Below, one piece after another: positions 26,308 to 35,000 of a DNA stretch of 64,000 nt. The notes beneath the pieces were generated by a model. That model ran no database searches. It saw only the letters and a program-made list of their open reading frames with translations, and was not told the DNA's origin. The first letter of the stretch is position 1. The number at the start of each line of letters is the position of its first letter. The position numbers and the translations under genes are program-made. Source of the stretch: Planctomycetaceae bacterium (GTDB lineage: Bacteria > Planctomycetota > Planctomycetia > Planctomycetales > Planctomycetaceae); NCBI GenBank assembly GCA_018699955.1, contig JABISG010000151.1:1-64000 (forward strand), given 5' to 3'.

Positions 26308-27090
26308 ATGCCACGTTTTGAAGCAGTCCTCTTCGATTGGGCTGGAACCACTGTCGATTACGGAAGCCGCGCACCGGCGTTGGTGTTCATTGAGATTTTC
26401 CGGCGCCGTGGCATCGATATCACCGAGGCTGAAGCGCGAGGGCCGATGGGGCGTTCCAAGCGAGAGCACATTGCCGCCGTTGCCGAGATGCCCCGCGTAA
26501 GCGATCTGTGGAACGACAAGTACGGCAACCGACCGGCCGATGCCGACGTGCAGGCGATGTACGACGAATTCCTGCCGCTGCAAAAGGAAACTCTCCAAAA
26601 GCACTCCGATGTGATTCCGGGCATTCCCGAGGCGGTTGCCGAGTGCCGACGGCGGGGACTCAAGATTGGTTCCACCACGGGCTACACCCGCGAGTTGATG
26701 GAAGTTGTCGCGCCGTTGGCAGCCGCTGGCGGCTATTCGCCCGACACCATCGTTTGTTCCGACGATGTACTCGCTGGCCGACCGGCTCCCTGGATGAACT
26801 GCCACGCCTTGGAACGGCTTGGTGTGATTTCGCTGAGTTCGGTGTTGGTCGTCGATGACACGCCGATCGGAATCGTGGCCGGAGTGAACACCGGCGGCAC
26901 AACCGTCGCCGTCACGCAAACCGGCAATGCACTCGGCCTCACCGAGGCAGAGATTGCCGAACTTCCCCCCGGCGAATTAGAACAACGCCTCGCGGTCATC
27001 GATCAACAATTTCGCGAAGCGGGTGCCGATCATCTTGTCCGTACCGTGGCGGAGCTCCCGGAGTTGTTGGACCGACTTGAATCGAACTAA
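26308..27090 (+). CDS. phnX: phosphonoacetaldehyde hydrolase (phosphonatase)
   Basis: The product is 260 residues, typical for PhnX. It hydrolyses phosphonoacetaldehyde to acetaldehyde and phosphate in the cytosol. The HAD nucleophile is Asp10 in LFDWAGTTVDYG, the Schiff-base lysine is Lys51 in GPMGRSKREHI, and the acidic motif is VVDDTPIGI. A GGAAAG ribosome site precedes the ATG by 10 bp. It is the last gene of the three-gene plus-strand unit with the FAD oxidase and the PhnZ-like protein. Confidence 0.95.
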   Translation: MPRFEAVLFDWAGTTVDYGSRAPALVFIEIFRRRGIDITEAEARGPMGRSKREHIAAVAEMPRVSDLWNDKYGNRPADADVQAMYDEFLPLQKETLQKHSDVIPGIPEAVAECRRRGLKIGSTTGYTRELMEVVAPLAAAGGYSPDTIVCSDDVLAGRPAPWMNCHALERLGVISLSSVLVVDDTPIGIVAGVNTGGTTVAVTQTGNALGLTEAEIAELPPGELEQRLAVIDQQFREAGADHLVRTVAELPELLDRLESN

Positions 27091-27105
27091 CCACACTGTG
27101 ATGAA

Positions 27106-27138
27106 GTCAGTTCACGACGATGGAGTCAGTTCACGACG
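27106..27138. repeat. 14-bp tandem direct repeat
   Basis: GTCAGTTCACGACG occurs at 27106-27119 and again at 27125-27138, separated by 5 bp. The second copy covers the stop codon and last residues of the response regulator gene. It lies between convergent genes and suggests slipped-strand duplication of the 3' end. Confidence 0.8.
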
Positions 27139-27832
27139 CGCCTCGCAATTCTTCAACCAGAGACCGTAACTCACTGAGTTCTTCCTCGAGTTCGGTGTAT
27201 TTCGCCTGGAATTTATTGAGCCTGCGTTCCGCGGTTGTCCGCACCTCGGCCACTGTGGTTTGCAGGCCCTCGTAACTCTGACTTTCGCGCGATGCAGGGC
27301 GCGTGGAAGTTGGGTTGCTTGCGCCCTCGTTCGTTTCGGATGACTCTGCAGTCTTGCTCGATTGCACGTTCAGACGACCGTTGATCGCGGACAGGTGACG
27401 GAATAAACGCTCTTTGTCGATCGGCTTCAACATCGCGTCCACAAAACCCAGCGAAAGGGCCAGCCGCATTGGGCTGTTCTCTTTATCATCGACGTTGGCC
27501 GACGGACGCTGCGCCGTCATCAAAATGAATTCCGGCGGAGGAATCTCTTCCGCCTCGCTTGAGCGATTGATGTTGCGCGATGCTTTGAATAGTTCAATGC
27601 CGTCCATGCCGGGCATCAGGAGGTCGGTAACGACGGCCCTGATCGAAGTGTCGCCGCTGATGACTTCAATCGCTTCTCGTCCGGAAGCCGCGGTGACGAC
27701 GTTGAATCCAAGATCTGTCAACATACGGTCCATGCAATGCCGAACCAGCCCAACGTCATCGACGACGAGGACCTTCATGGATTGTGACGTGACGATTTGT
27801 CGGTTGAGAGTTTCCGAAATTGCGTGTTCCAT
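27131..27832 (-). CDS. single-receiver response regulator with coiled-coil tail
   Basis: The product is 233 residues from the ATG at 27832, chosen because GGAG lies 6 bp upstream; the frame runs further upstream through repeat DNA. The receiver domain has the acidic pair Asp25-Asp26 in VLVVDD, phosphoacceptor Asp70 in VVTDLLMPGMDG, the Thr in ILMTAQ and the conserved Lys in AMLKPIDK. No DNA-binding or enzymatic output domain follows. Residues about 180-233 form a Glu/Leu-rich coiled coil (KYTELEEELSELRSLVEELR). It probably signals by protein contact. No histidine kinase is nearby. Confidence 0.88.
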   Translation of the reverse strand: MEHAISETLNRQIVTSQSMKVLVVDDVGLVRHCMDRMLTDLGFNVVTAASGREAIEVISGDTSIRAVVTDLLMPGMDGIELFKASRNINRSSEAEEIPPPEFILMTAQRPSANVDDKENSPMRLALSLGFVDAMLKPIDKERLFRHLSAINGRLNVQSSKTAESSETNEGASNPTSTRPASRESQSYEGLQTTVAEVRTTAERRLNKFQAKYTELEEELSELRSLVEELRGAS

Positions 27833-28000
27833 TTGTATCTCCATTGATCCGCGTGAGGTGCAGGTGCGCGGTTGGCATCGCTCCCCAATGGCCGAGTCGA
27901 GATGCTCACAACAAGTGTTTAGACATTGATGCGTATACGATTGGTGTGTATGGACGTAATCGGCGACGGGAGGGTTTGCCCTCCATGTCAGGGAGGAATG

Positions 28001-28047
28001 CCCCTCCAACCCCACCCCAACCCCCTGCCAACCCCTCCAACCCCACC
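28001..28047. repeat. C-rich direct repeat
   Basis: CCCCTCCAACCCCACC occurs at 28001-28016 and 28032-28047 within a run dominated by CCAACCCC-like units. Just upstream, GGAGGG and CCCTCC flank a short loop near 27970-27984. The block is strongly strand-asymmetric in C. Confidence 0.8.
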
Positions 28048-28151
28048 GCAACGGAGTATTCGCCGCCCGATGTTGTCTGCAAGTATCCTGGAGTTGCGGT
28101 CACAGGGTCAGGCTGGAACGGAAAAGCCGAATTTGGCGATTGAATCACTCC

Positions 28152-28282
28152 AGGCAGTTTCAAAACTCCTTTTCGTGGTTGGGTGGCTGGGGTCGACCAA
28201 CGGGAGCCCCCAGCGATTGCAGTATCTGGGGGCTTCGCTCCGCTACGACCCCAGCCACCCTCTTGATGTTTTGAAACTGCCT
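28152..28282. repeat. three-tier nested inverted repeat
   Basis: Three pairs of perfect arms are nested: AGGCAGTTTCAAAAC (28152-28166) with its complement at 28268-28282; GGGTGGCTGGGGTCG (28181-28195) with 28246-28260; and AGCCCCCAG (28205-28213) with 28226-28234. The descending side carries CTTCGCTCCGCT (28233-28244), near-identical to the loop of the palindrome at 36-84. The whole could fold as one cruciform or RNA hairpin of about 131 nt. It carries no coding frame. Confidence 0.85.
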
Positions 28283-28461
28283 CTCGTGCCGAACCCCGCC
28301 ACCCGAGGGGGCTGGAATCAGGAAATGCCGGTTCGGTTTCTTCGGTTTGCTCTGAGGCCGCTTCGCGGTAGACTGATACAAAGTTGTCGGTTTGCGCGGC
28401 AACTTACATCGTCAAGCAACGAGTTTTTAGCGTGACGTCAGTGTGGTGGCGCAGCAGAATT

Positions 28462-28535
28462 GGGGCCGTAGCTCAATCGGTTAGAGCAGCAAACTCATAA
28501 TTTGTTGGTTGTAGGTTCGAGTCCTACCGGCCCTA
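28462..28535 (+). tRNA. tRNA with CAU anticodon (tRNA-Ile2 or elongator tRNA-Met)
   Basis: The 74-nt cloverleaf has acceptor GGGGCCG paired with CGGCCCT (one G-U pair), D arm GCTCAATCGGTTAGAGC, anticodon arm GCAAA-CTCATAA-TTTGT and T arm GTAGG-TTCGAGT-CCTAC. The anticodon is CAT. The variable loop and T arm (TGGTTGTAGGTTCGAGTCC) look more like tRNA-Ile2, whose C34 is lysidinylated, than elongator Met, but the distinction is not secure. CCA is not encoded. Confidence 0.9.
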
Positions 28536-28565
28536 TTTTGTTATCTAAATTACGGACCGAACGTC

Positions 28566-29942
28566 ATGAATTGTGCTTGCTTGTTTTCGTGCTTGTCATC
28601 TGTCTTGCTGTTCTGCGTGAGCGTGGCATCGGCGCAGGATAATTGGCCGCAATTTCGCGGGCCGGAGTCGTTGGGTGTTTCTGACAATCCGAATCTTCCC
28701 GACCGCTGGACCGAAACGAAGAACGTCTTGTGGCGATGTGAGATTCCAGGACGCGGTTGGTCGTCGCCGGTGGTTTGGGGCAATCGCGTTTTCGTTACGA
28801 CGGTTGAAAACAGGGGGACATCGGAAACGCCGAAGAAAGGTCTCTACTTCGGTGGCAACCGTCCCAAACCGGTCGCTGCAGTACACGAGTGGAAGGTGAT
28901 TTGCCTCGACTTGTCAACCGGCAAAATGCTGTGGAATCAAGTCGTCGAAAAAGGAGTGCCGAAGACTGCAATTCATCTCAAGAACAGCTATGCGTCGGAA
29001 ACCTCGGTCACCGATGGCGAACACGTTTACGTTTACTTTGGCAACGTCGGCGTCTTCTGCTTCACTCTCGAAGGCAAAGAGGTCTGGTCCAGAAAAGTTC
29101 AGCCTCGCAAGACACGGTTCGGGTGGGGGACGGCTGCGTCGCCGGTGCTGCACAAGGATCGCATTTACATCGTCAACGACAACGACGAGGGTTCTTTTCT
29201 GCTGGCATTGAACAAGCGAACGGGCAAGCCCCTCTGGCAGACCGCGCGCGATGAGAAAAGCAATTGGTCGACGCCTTACGTCTGGCAGAATCGGCTGCGG
29301 ACGGAAATTATCACCTCTGGCACGGGCAAATTCCGTTCGTACGATATGGATGGAAAACTGCTGTACGAATTCGGCGGGGGGTCGAGCATTACGATTGCAA
29401 CGCCGTACTCCAAATTCGGCCTGTTGTACGTCAGCTCGGGATACATTCTTGACCGCAAAAAGCCGCTCTTCGCGATTCGCCCGGGCGCATCGGGCGATAT
29501 TTCGTTGAACGGCGACCAGACCAGCAACGAATCGATCGCGTGGTGTCAAAAGCAGGCGGCTCCTTACAACCCGACGACACTGATTTACGGTGACCTGATT
29601 TACGTCTTATTGGATCGAGGGTTACTGGCCTGTTACGACGCGAAAACGGGCAAACAGATTTACGATCGCAAGCGGTTACCCAACGGGCGGGCGTTCACTT
29701 CATCGCCCTGGGCGTACAACGGAAAGATATTCTGTCTGAACGAATACGGTGAAACGTTTGTGGTACAGGCAGGACCGAAATTCAAGCTGCTGCATACCAA
29801 CTTGCTTTCCGATGATGACATGTGCATGGCAACGCCAGCGATGGCCGGCGACAAATTGATCGTGCGCTCCGAACATCGCATCTATTGTTTCAAGAGTGGA
29901 GCCACACTCAAAGTCGGCAACGCGTCTTCGGCCGAGGAGTGA
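28566..29942 (+). CDS. exported PQQ-type beta-propeller protein
   Basis: The product is 458 residues with a cleavable signal peptide ending near VASAQ. The mature start NWPQFRGPESLGVSDN is the hallmark of planctomycete PQQ-like-propeller proteins. Blades contain the tryptophan-docking style motif (ALNKRTGKPLWQTA, CYDAKTGKQIYDRK, CLDLSTGKMLWNQ). No dehydrogenase active-site residues are evident, so it is more BamB-like than an enzyme. It is periplasmic, and the role is unknown. It starts 30 bp after the tRNA. Confidence 0.88.
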   Translation: MNCACLFSCLSSVLLFCVSVASAQDNWPQFRGPESLGVSDNPNLPDRWTETKNVLWRCEIPGRGWSSPVVWGNRVFVTTVENRGTSETPKKGLYFGGNRPKPVAAVHEWKVICLDLSTGKMLWNQVVEKGVPKTAIHLKNSYASETSVTDGEHVYVYFGNVGVFCFTLEGKEVWSRKVQPRKTRFGWGTAASPVLHKDRIYIVNDNDEGSFLLALNKRTGKPLWQTARDEKSNWSTPYVWQNRLRTEIITSGTGKFRSYDMDGKLLYEFGGGSSITIATPYSKFGLLYVSSGYILDRKKPLFAIRPGASGDISLNGDQTSNESIAWCQKQAAPYNPTTLIYGDLIYVLLDRGLLACYDAKTGKQIYDRKRLPNGRAFTSSPWAYNGKIFCLNEYGETFVVQAGPKFKLLHTNLLSDDDMCMATPAMAGDKLIVRSEHRIYCFKSGATLKVGNASSAEE

Positions 29943-30031
29943 CAGTCCGGGCGGACCTCGCTTGTTGACTGACCGGCAGCTGCCAATCCTTGCGTCAGGA
30001 TGCCGGCCGTTTTCTGATGCATGGGCCACCC

Positions 30032-31339
30032 TCACCCTGCATCAGTCGCCTTCGGCTTTGAAGCGGTCTCTAGCATCTGCGTTGTTTGCAGGCGTCTTCC
30101 TTCTGCCTGCGCTGCTGCAACAATTCGCCAGGCCAGCCGTCCCAACAGACGGGCAACGATTAACAACGTTGCGGCGACCATCGGGCCGAGTACCAAGGCG
30201 ATTAGCATCGGCGACCACATTCTACCTATGACGGCAAGCCCGACGCAGGCGGAGATCAACATTCCGGACAAAGCGTAGAACATCAACCAACCCCACCAGA
30301 ACGAAACGAGGCTGCGCAAGATTGGACGGGTGACCGGGATCAGGAAGGAATTCGCTTCCAGCGAGGAGAGTTGGAAAATCGGATACAGAAGAAACGTCGT
30401 TGCGGTCCATGTGGCCCAGACTGGAAGTCCAAACAGATGGGCAATCGCACTCACGCCGTAACCAATCGTCAGGGCTTCACAGCCGACGTATCCCAAGTAC
30501 AGCAGTTGAGCCATCCATTCATTCCATAACGGATCGGGCCAGTTTGCGATCCGGTCCATTCCCGCGGCCGTGTCAGTCACAACCGGTAAACAACAGGCCG
30601 CGGCATAGGAAAGGCTCCAGAGCATAATCCAGATGGTCGGCAGTCCCAAAAAGGCGGCTCCGACAACGCCGAAAGACGACCCGCCGCCAATCAGCATGAT
30701 GAGCAAAACGATCAACAGACTCAGAACGGTGAAGCCCAGAGAAAGGAGCCCCCAGCGCTGCAGCACCCCCGGCCTGCATGGAAACGTGAACACGCCGGAA
30801 AAAAACGTCCAACGTGGGGGAGGCTCGATCACCTCGCGGCGAATCTCCGCCTGCACTTCCAGATAGCTTGTCTGCAATTTCGGACGGACGATTGCCTCGT
30901 CCTTCTTGTATGAACCGATTTTTCGCGGTTCTCGTTTTCTGAGTGGTTCTTGCGGGACGTCTTTCAGAGCAGGAACATCAACCGGCTCGTGGCAATCCGG
31001 ACAGGGCAACTGATACGCCTTTTCGCGGACTTCCGGATGCAGCCGTGCATTGCAAATTCGGCAGATCACTTTGGTAAACGGGGCGAGTGTTGGTGCCGGC
31101 TGGCTCGAATCATCCTTTTCATCAGACAAAACACGGTATGTGCCAACGTCTTCTCTCTTGCGTGGGCGTTTTTTCGCTTGTTGTTTCAATACCTCGTCCA
31201 ACGACGGCACCGGCACCGCGACGAAACAATCGTGGCAACGGATCTTGCGCGCCAGCTTCGTGACATCCGGATGCAGCGGAGTGCCGCAGGTCGGGCAGGT
31301 GATGGTGACGGTTTGGGGGATATCGGGCGGCGAATTCAT
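30032..31339 (-). CDS. zinc-ribbon and multi-pass membrane protein
   Basis: The product is 435 residues. The N-terminal cytosolic part has two ribbon modules: CPTCGTPLHPDV..KIRCHDC (about residues 15-38) and CRICNARLHPEV..PCPDC (about 93-120), each with four zinc-type cysteines. A basic linker leads to about five or six transmembrane helices (from about 195). The layout is common in planctomycetes but has no assigned function. It diverges from the BlaI-type repressor across a 248-bp region. Confidence 0.75.
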   Translation of the reverse strand: MNSPPDIPQTVTITCPTCGTPLHPDVTKLARKIRCHDCFVAVPVPSLDEVLKQQAKKRPRKREDVGTYRVLSDEKDDSSQPAPTLAPFTKVICRICNARLHPEVREKAYQLPCPDCHEPVDVPALKDVPQEPLRKREPRKIGSYKKDEAIVRPKLQTSYLEVQAEIRREVIEPPPRWTFFSGVFTFPCRPGVLQRWGLLSLGFTVLSLLIVLLIMLIGGGSSFGVVGAAFLGLPTIWIMLWSLSYAAACCLPVVTDTAAGMDRIANWPDPLWNEWMAQLLYLGYVGCEALTIGYGVSAIAHLFGLPVWATWTATTFLLYPIFQLSSLEANSFLIPVTRPILRSLVSFWWGWLMFYALSGMLISACVGLAVIGRMWSPMLIALVLGPMVAATLLIVARLLGRLAWRIVAAAQAEGRRLQTTQMLETASKPKATDAG

Positions 31340-31523
31340 TAGCTTTCGTCATCAATGGCGGCGCGGCAGTCTCAATCCGTAAGAAGACGCGTCGATTGCC
31401 GGCTTTTTGTTTAAGTGATTGCAGCAATCGATCTTGCGGGGTGATTTTCTTAACGCCATCGCTGAAGCTGAAAACTGTGTGGGGGAGAAAAAACAAGATT
31501 TCTGCGAAATCGAAAAATACTTC

Positions 31524-31572
31524 TTGACAAATGGGACATTCTGTCCCAATACTGCTGGGACACAATGTCCCA
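31524..31572 (+). promoter_or_regulatory. blaI-type promoter with two palindromic operators
   Basis: A -35 TTGACA (31524-31529) is followed after 18 bp by AATACT (31548-31553). Two perfect palindromes with identical 7-bp arms cover it: TGGGACATTCTGTCCCA at 31532-31548, between -35 and -10, and TGGGACACAATGTCCCA at 31556-31572, just after -10. Centres are 24 bp apart. The GACA..TGTC core fits operators of BlaI/MecI/CopY winged-helix repressors. The next gene, 15 bp on, is such a repressor, so autorepression is the natural reading. Confidence 0.85.
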
Positions 31573-31587
31573 AGCAAGGAAATGTTG

Positions 31588-31971
31588 ATGGCTCGCACGC
31601 CACAAGATGTCACCGATGCCGAACTGGCCGTCCTACAGGTGTTGTGGGATCGCGGGCAGTCGAACATTCGGCAATTGACCGAGATCGTCTATCCGGACGA
31701 TGTCGATACGCAATATTCGACCGTCAAACGATTGCTCGCCCGCATGGAGGCGAAAGCGCAGGTTGCGCGGGATCGCAGCGAATCGGTGCATACGTTTGAA
31801 GCGATTTTGAGCCGTGACGAATTGGTTGGGCGACGATTGGAGGGCGTGGCCAGTTCGTTGTGCGACGGTTCGATTTCTCCGCTGCTGACACATCTGGCGA
31901 ATGCGAAAGGTCTGTCGAAGAAACAGCAACAGACCCTGCGTCGATTGATTGATGAACTGAACGGTCCGTAA
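31588..31971 (+). CDS. BlaI/MecI-family transcriptional repressor
   Basis: The product is 128 residues from the ATG at 31588, with AAGGAA 6 bp upstream; an earlier in-frame start (31531) would lie inside the operator. The N-terminal winged helix matches BlaI/MecI/CopY (VTDAELAVLQVLWDRGQSN, QYSTVKRLLARMEAKAQVAR). The C-terminal helical part (about 80-128) is the dimerisation region. Members repress their own operon until an M56 BlaR1-type peptidase signals inactivation. The M56 gene follows 52 bp downstream. Confidence 0.93.
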   Translation: MARTPQDVTDAELAVLQVLWDRGQSNIRQLTEIVYPDDVDTQYSTVKRLLARMEAKAQVARDRSESVHTFEAILSRDELVGRRLEGVASSLCDGSISPLLTHLANAKGLSKKQQQTLRRLIDELNGP

Positions 31972-32023
31972 ATCAAACGGACCATCTCCGGGCAACACAT
32001 CAAATACTCATCGGAGTCGAGTC

Positions 32024-35000
32024 ATGAACTCACTTCTTGAAGTTGCGATTAGCAACGCAGTTGTGGCGACAGTGCTTGCATTGGTTGTGTACTCAATCGG
32101 GCGGGTCTGCAAAAAACCGGCGCTGATGCACTGCCTGTGGGTACTCGTGATTCTCAAGCTGGTCACCCCGCCAGTCTAGCCAATCGCGATGCCGTGGCCG
32201 CACAACAACGATCCAACGATCGCCACTGTCGGGCAACCCGGCGATGAGCGACAGCGTGAAACTACAGCCGCAGTCGCTGAGGTGGCCGCTTCACCAGGTG
32301 AGTCATCGGACGAGTTTGCGCCCGGCGAGGGGTTTGCGCCGACTGAGTTTTCCGCCGAGGCAATGGATCCGTTTGAATTGATGGAGGAAACTGGAATCAC
32401 ACAGGGTGAATTCGACATGGACATATCCGCTGAAGAAGAGGGCGGCTCTCTTGATGACACCGTGACTGTCCCGGTGGACTCCGAAGGCGATTCGCTCAGT
32501 CAAGATGTTTCCAATGTGTCGTCTGACCAGGATGCCGCTGCCGTTGCGCAGCGACAATTGGCATCCGATGCGGAAGCATCGACAGTATCTCCGTTGATGG
32601 TTCCGCAGTCAGATTCCGCTTCTCTCAGACCCAGTCGAAGCCGAACGGCGTCGGTTGTTGCTGCGGGGATCGCCGATCACGGCCTGACCGCCATCGTCTC
32701 GATTTGGCTCGCTGGGACGTTCGGCCTGCTTGTGCTGACGGCGTTTCGAGTGTTTCGATTTGAGCAGCTACTGCGTTTTGCCTCGCCTGCCCCGGAACAT
32801 CTCCAACGAGAAACGCAGCGGCTGGCCGCTCGAATTGGGTTGACGCGTTGTCCAGAAGTCTGGCTCGTTCCGGGGCGAATGTCTCCGATGTTGTGGGTCT
32901 TCGGTCGCACGGCGCGCGTGTTGTTTCCGTCGGAGTTGGTGGAAAGGCTGGATGAGGATCGGCGTACAACGTTGTTGTTGCACGAACTGTCACATTATCG
33001 CCGTGGCGACCATTGGGTACGCATATTGGAACTCATCGGCACGGCGCTGTACTGGTGGCATCCGGTTGTCTGGTGGGCGCGGCGCGAGATTCAAACTGTC
33101 GAGGAAGAGTGTTGCGACAGTTGGGTGGTCACGGAGTTTCCGCGGCAGCGGGAGACCTATGCGGTGGCGTTGGTCGATACGGTTGGGTTTTTGTCGGAAT
33201 CGCGGACGGCGTTGCCTCCAGTGGCCAGCGGGATCGGGCATTTCGGTTCGTTAAAACGACGCGTCACTTTGATCATGACCGGCGATGTCGCGAAGCGTTT
33301 GTCACGTCGCGGACGATTCGCAATGGTATCGCTTTCCCTCGTTCTGCTTTCGCTCTGGCCAACGTTTGGTTTGGATCAGTCCGACGCAACAGATGACGCC
33401 GTCGCTGCAAATGAACCAGCGGACGACGAAGGCGAATCGGTAGCCGATGCGAAGCCAACAGCCGCAATCGATGGAAAGACGCGACAATCGTTTGACGGGT
33501 TCAGCGAGCCAACCGAGTTTGAAAGCCGACCGCTCTCTTTACAGTCCGATCTGCAGGGCATTCGCAGCGTTGCCTATTCAGCCGACGGATCGCGGTTGGT
33601 GGTTGGTCACGGCGCCCTTCGCACAGCGGGAACCGTCGTGTTGTGGGATGTTGCGACGAAAAAGGAAATTGCGAAGTGGCATGAATCGCAGGGCGTTAAC
33701 TCGGTCCACATCTCCGCGGACGGGCGGTTCGTTGCTTGGTCAGAACAACTCGACATGCAGGTTAAGGTTCGTGACGTAAAAACCGGCGACGTCACGACAA
33801 CCATTGGCATCGACCAGGGGGCGCGCGTCAGATTCTCGCCCGACGGAAAGAAACTCGTCACTGCTTCGACCGGCGGAAAGTTGACGCTGTGGAGCTTGCC
33901 GGACGGCAAACCGGTCAAGCAGCTGGCCGACTTGCCTTTCAATTTGCAGTGCGTCTGCTTCACACGTGACGGCAATCGCGTCATCGCGGGCGGCGGTCCG
34001 TTTCAACAGAACAAATTCGGCCAAGCGGGAGTTTGGGACGTTGAGTCGGGCAAACAAGTTGCCGAGATGAAAGACATGCCCGATTCCGTGCTGGGCATCG
34101 CTGTTTCGCCGGACGGAAAGTTCGTGGCGACGGCGGGACGGGACGGTATTGCCCGGTTGTGGGAAACGGAATCGGGGAAACCGATCCGGGAATTCCAAGG
34201 ACACCAGGTAGCTATTGAATGGGTCGATTTCTCCCCAGACGGCAAGACCCTGGCGACGGGCGGCTACGACAACGTCGCGAAATTATGGGATGTCAACTCA
34301 GGTCGCACCCTTTCGACACTGGCTGGACATGACGGGAACGTCATGTCCGTTCGCTTTTCGCCCGACGGAAAAATGCTGGCGACTGCCGGGCAAGACAAAG
34401 TCGTGCGGCTGTGGGACGTCGCCTCACGACAGCAGACGGACATCCTTGATGCAAGCGGTACGAACGACGACACACCGGAGGCCGTGTTAGCGATCGCCTC
34501 TTCACCCGACCGCCGGCTGGTTGCAACCGCACACGAAGACAAGAGCGTTCGACTGCGAAGCGCCACAGATCACTCCGTCGTGCATTCTCTGGTCGAACAT
34601 GATGACATCGTGGCGGCTGTGGCATTTTCGCTCGACGGCAAGACGTTGGCAACGGCCAGCTACGACAGGACGATCAAACTGTGGGACATCACAAGTCGCG
34701 AGCCGGAGGCCGCCGCGACCGGCGAAAACGCGAACGACTCGAAAAACGATCGGCTGCAGTTCGATGTGAAAGAACGCAGCACGTTGACCGGCCATACCAA
34801 CTGGGTCTTTTCAGTCGCATTTTCGCCCGACGGAAAAATGCTCGCGTCGAGCGGTTACGACAAGACGGTGCGGTTGTGGGATGTCGCAACGGGCAAGGAA
34901 GTTGCCAAGTTGGAGGGACACTCGGCCGCCGTTCGATCGGTCAGTTTCTCGCCAGACGGAAAACGATTGGCCTCGGGCAGCAGTGACCGGACGATCAAAG

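Larger units (their letters stand above)
27833..28461. other. gene-free, repeat-rich region
   Basis: This stretch of about 630 bp separates the response regulator from the CAU tRNA. It holds a C-rich low-complexity block with a 16-bp direct repeat (28001-28047) and a three-tier nested palindrome (28152-28282). No supported gene was found on either strand. The promoter of the response regulator should be near 27850-27950. Confidence 0.6.

Noticed and set aside
26092..26919. 275-codon minus-strand frame over phnX
   Set aside because: No ribosome site or domain; PhnX has all catalytic residues on the plus strand.
30021..30866. Several short plus-strand frames over the zinc-ribbon membrane protein
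   Set aside because: Shadow frames of a well-supported minus-strand gene with two zinc ribbons and membrane helices.
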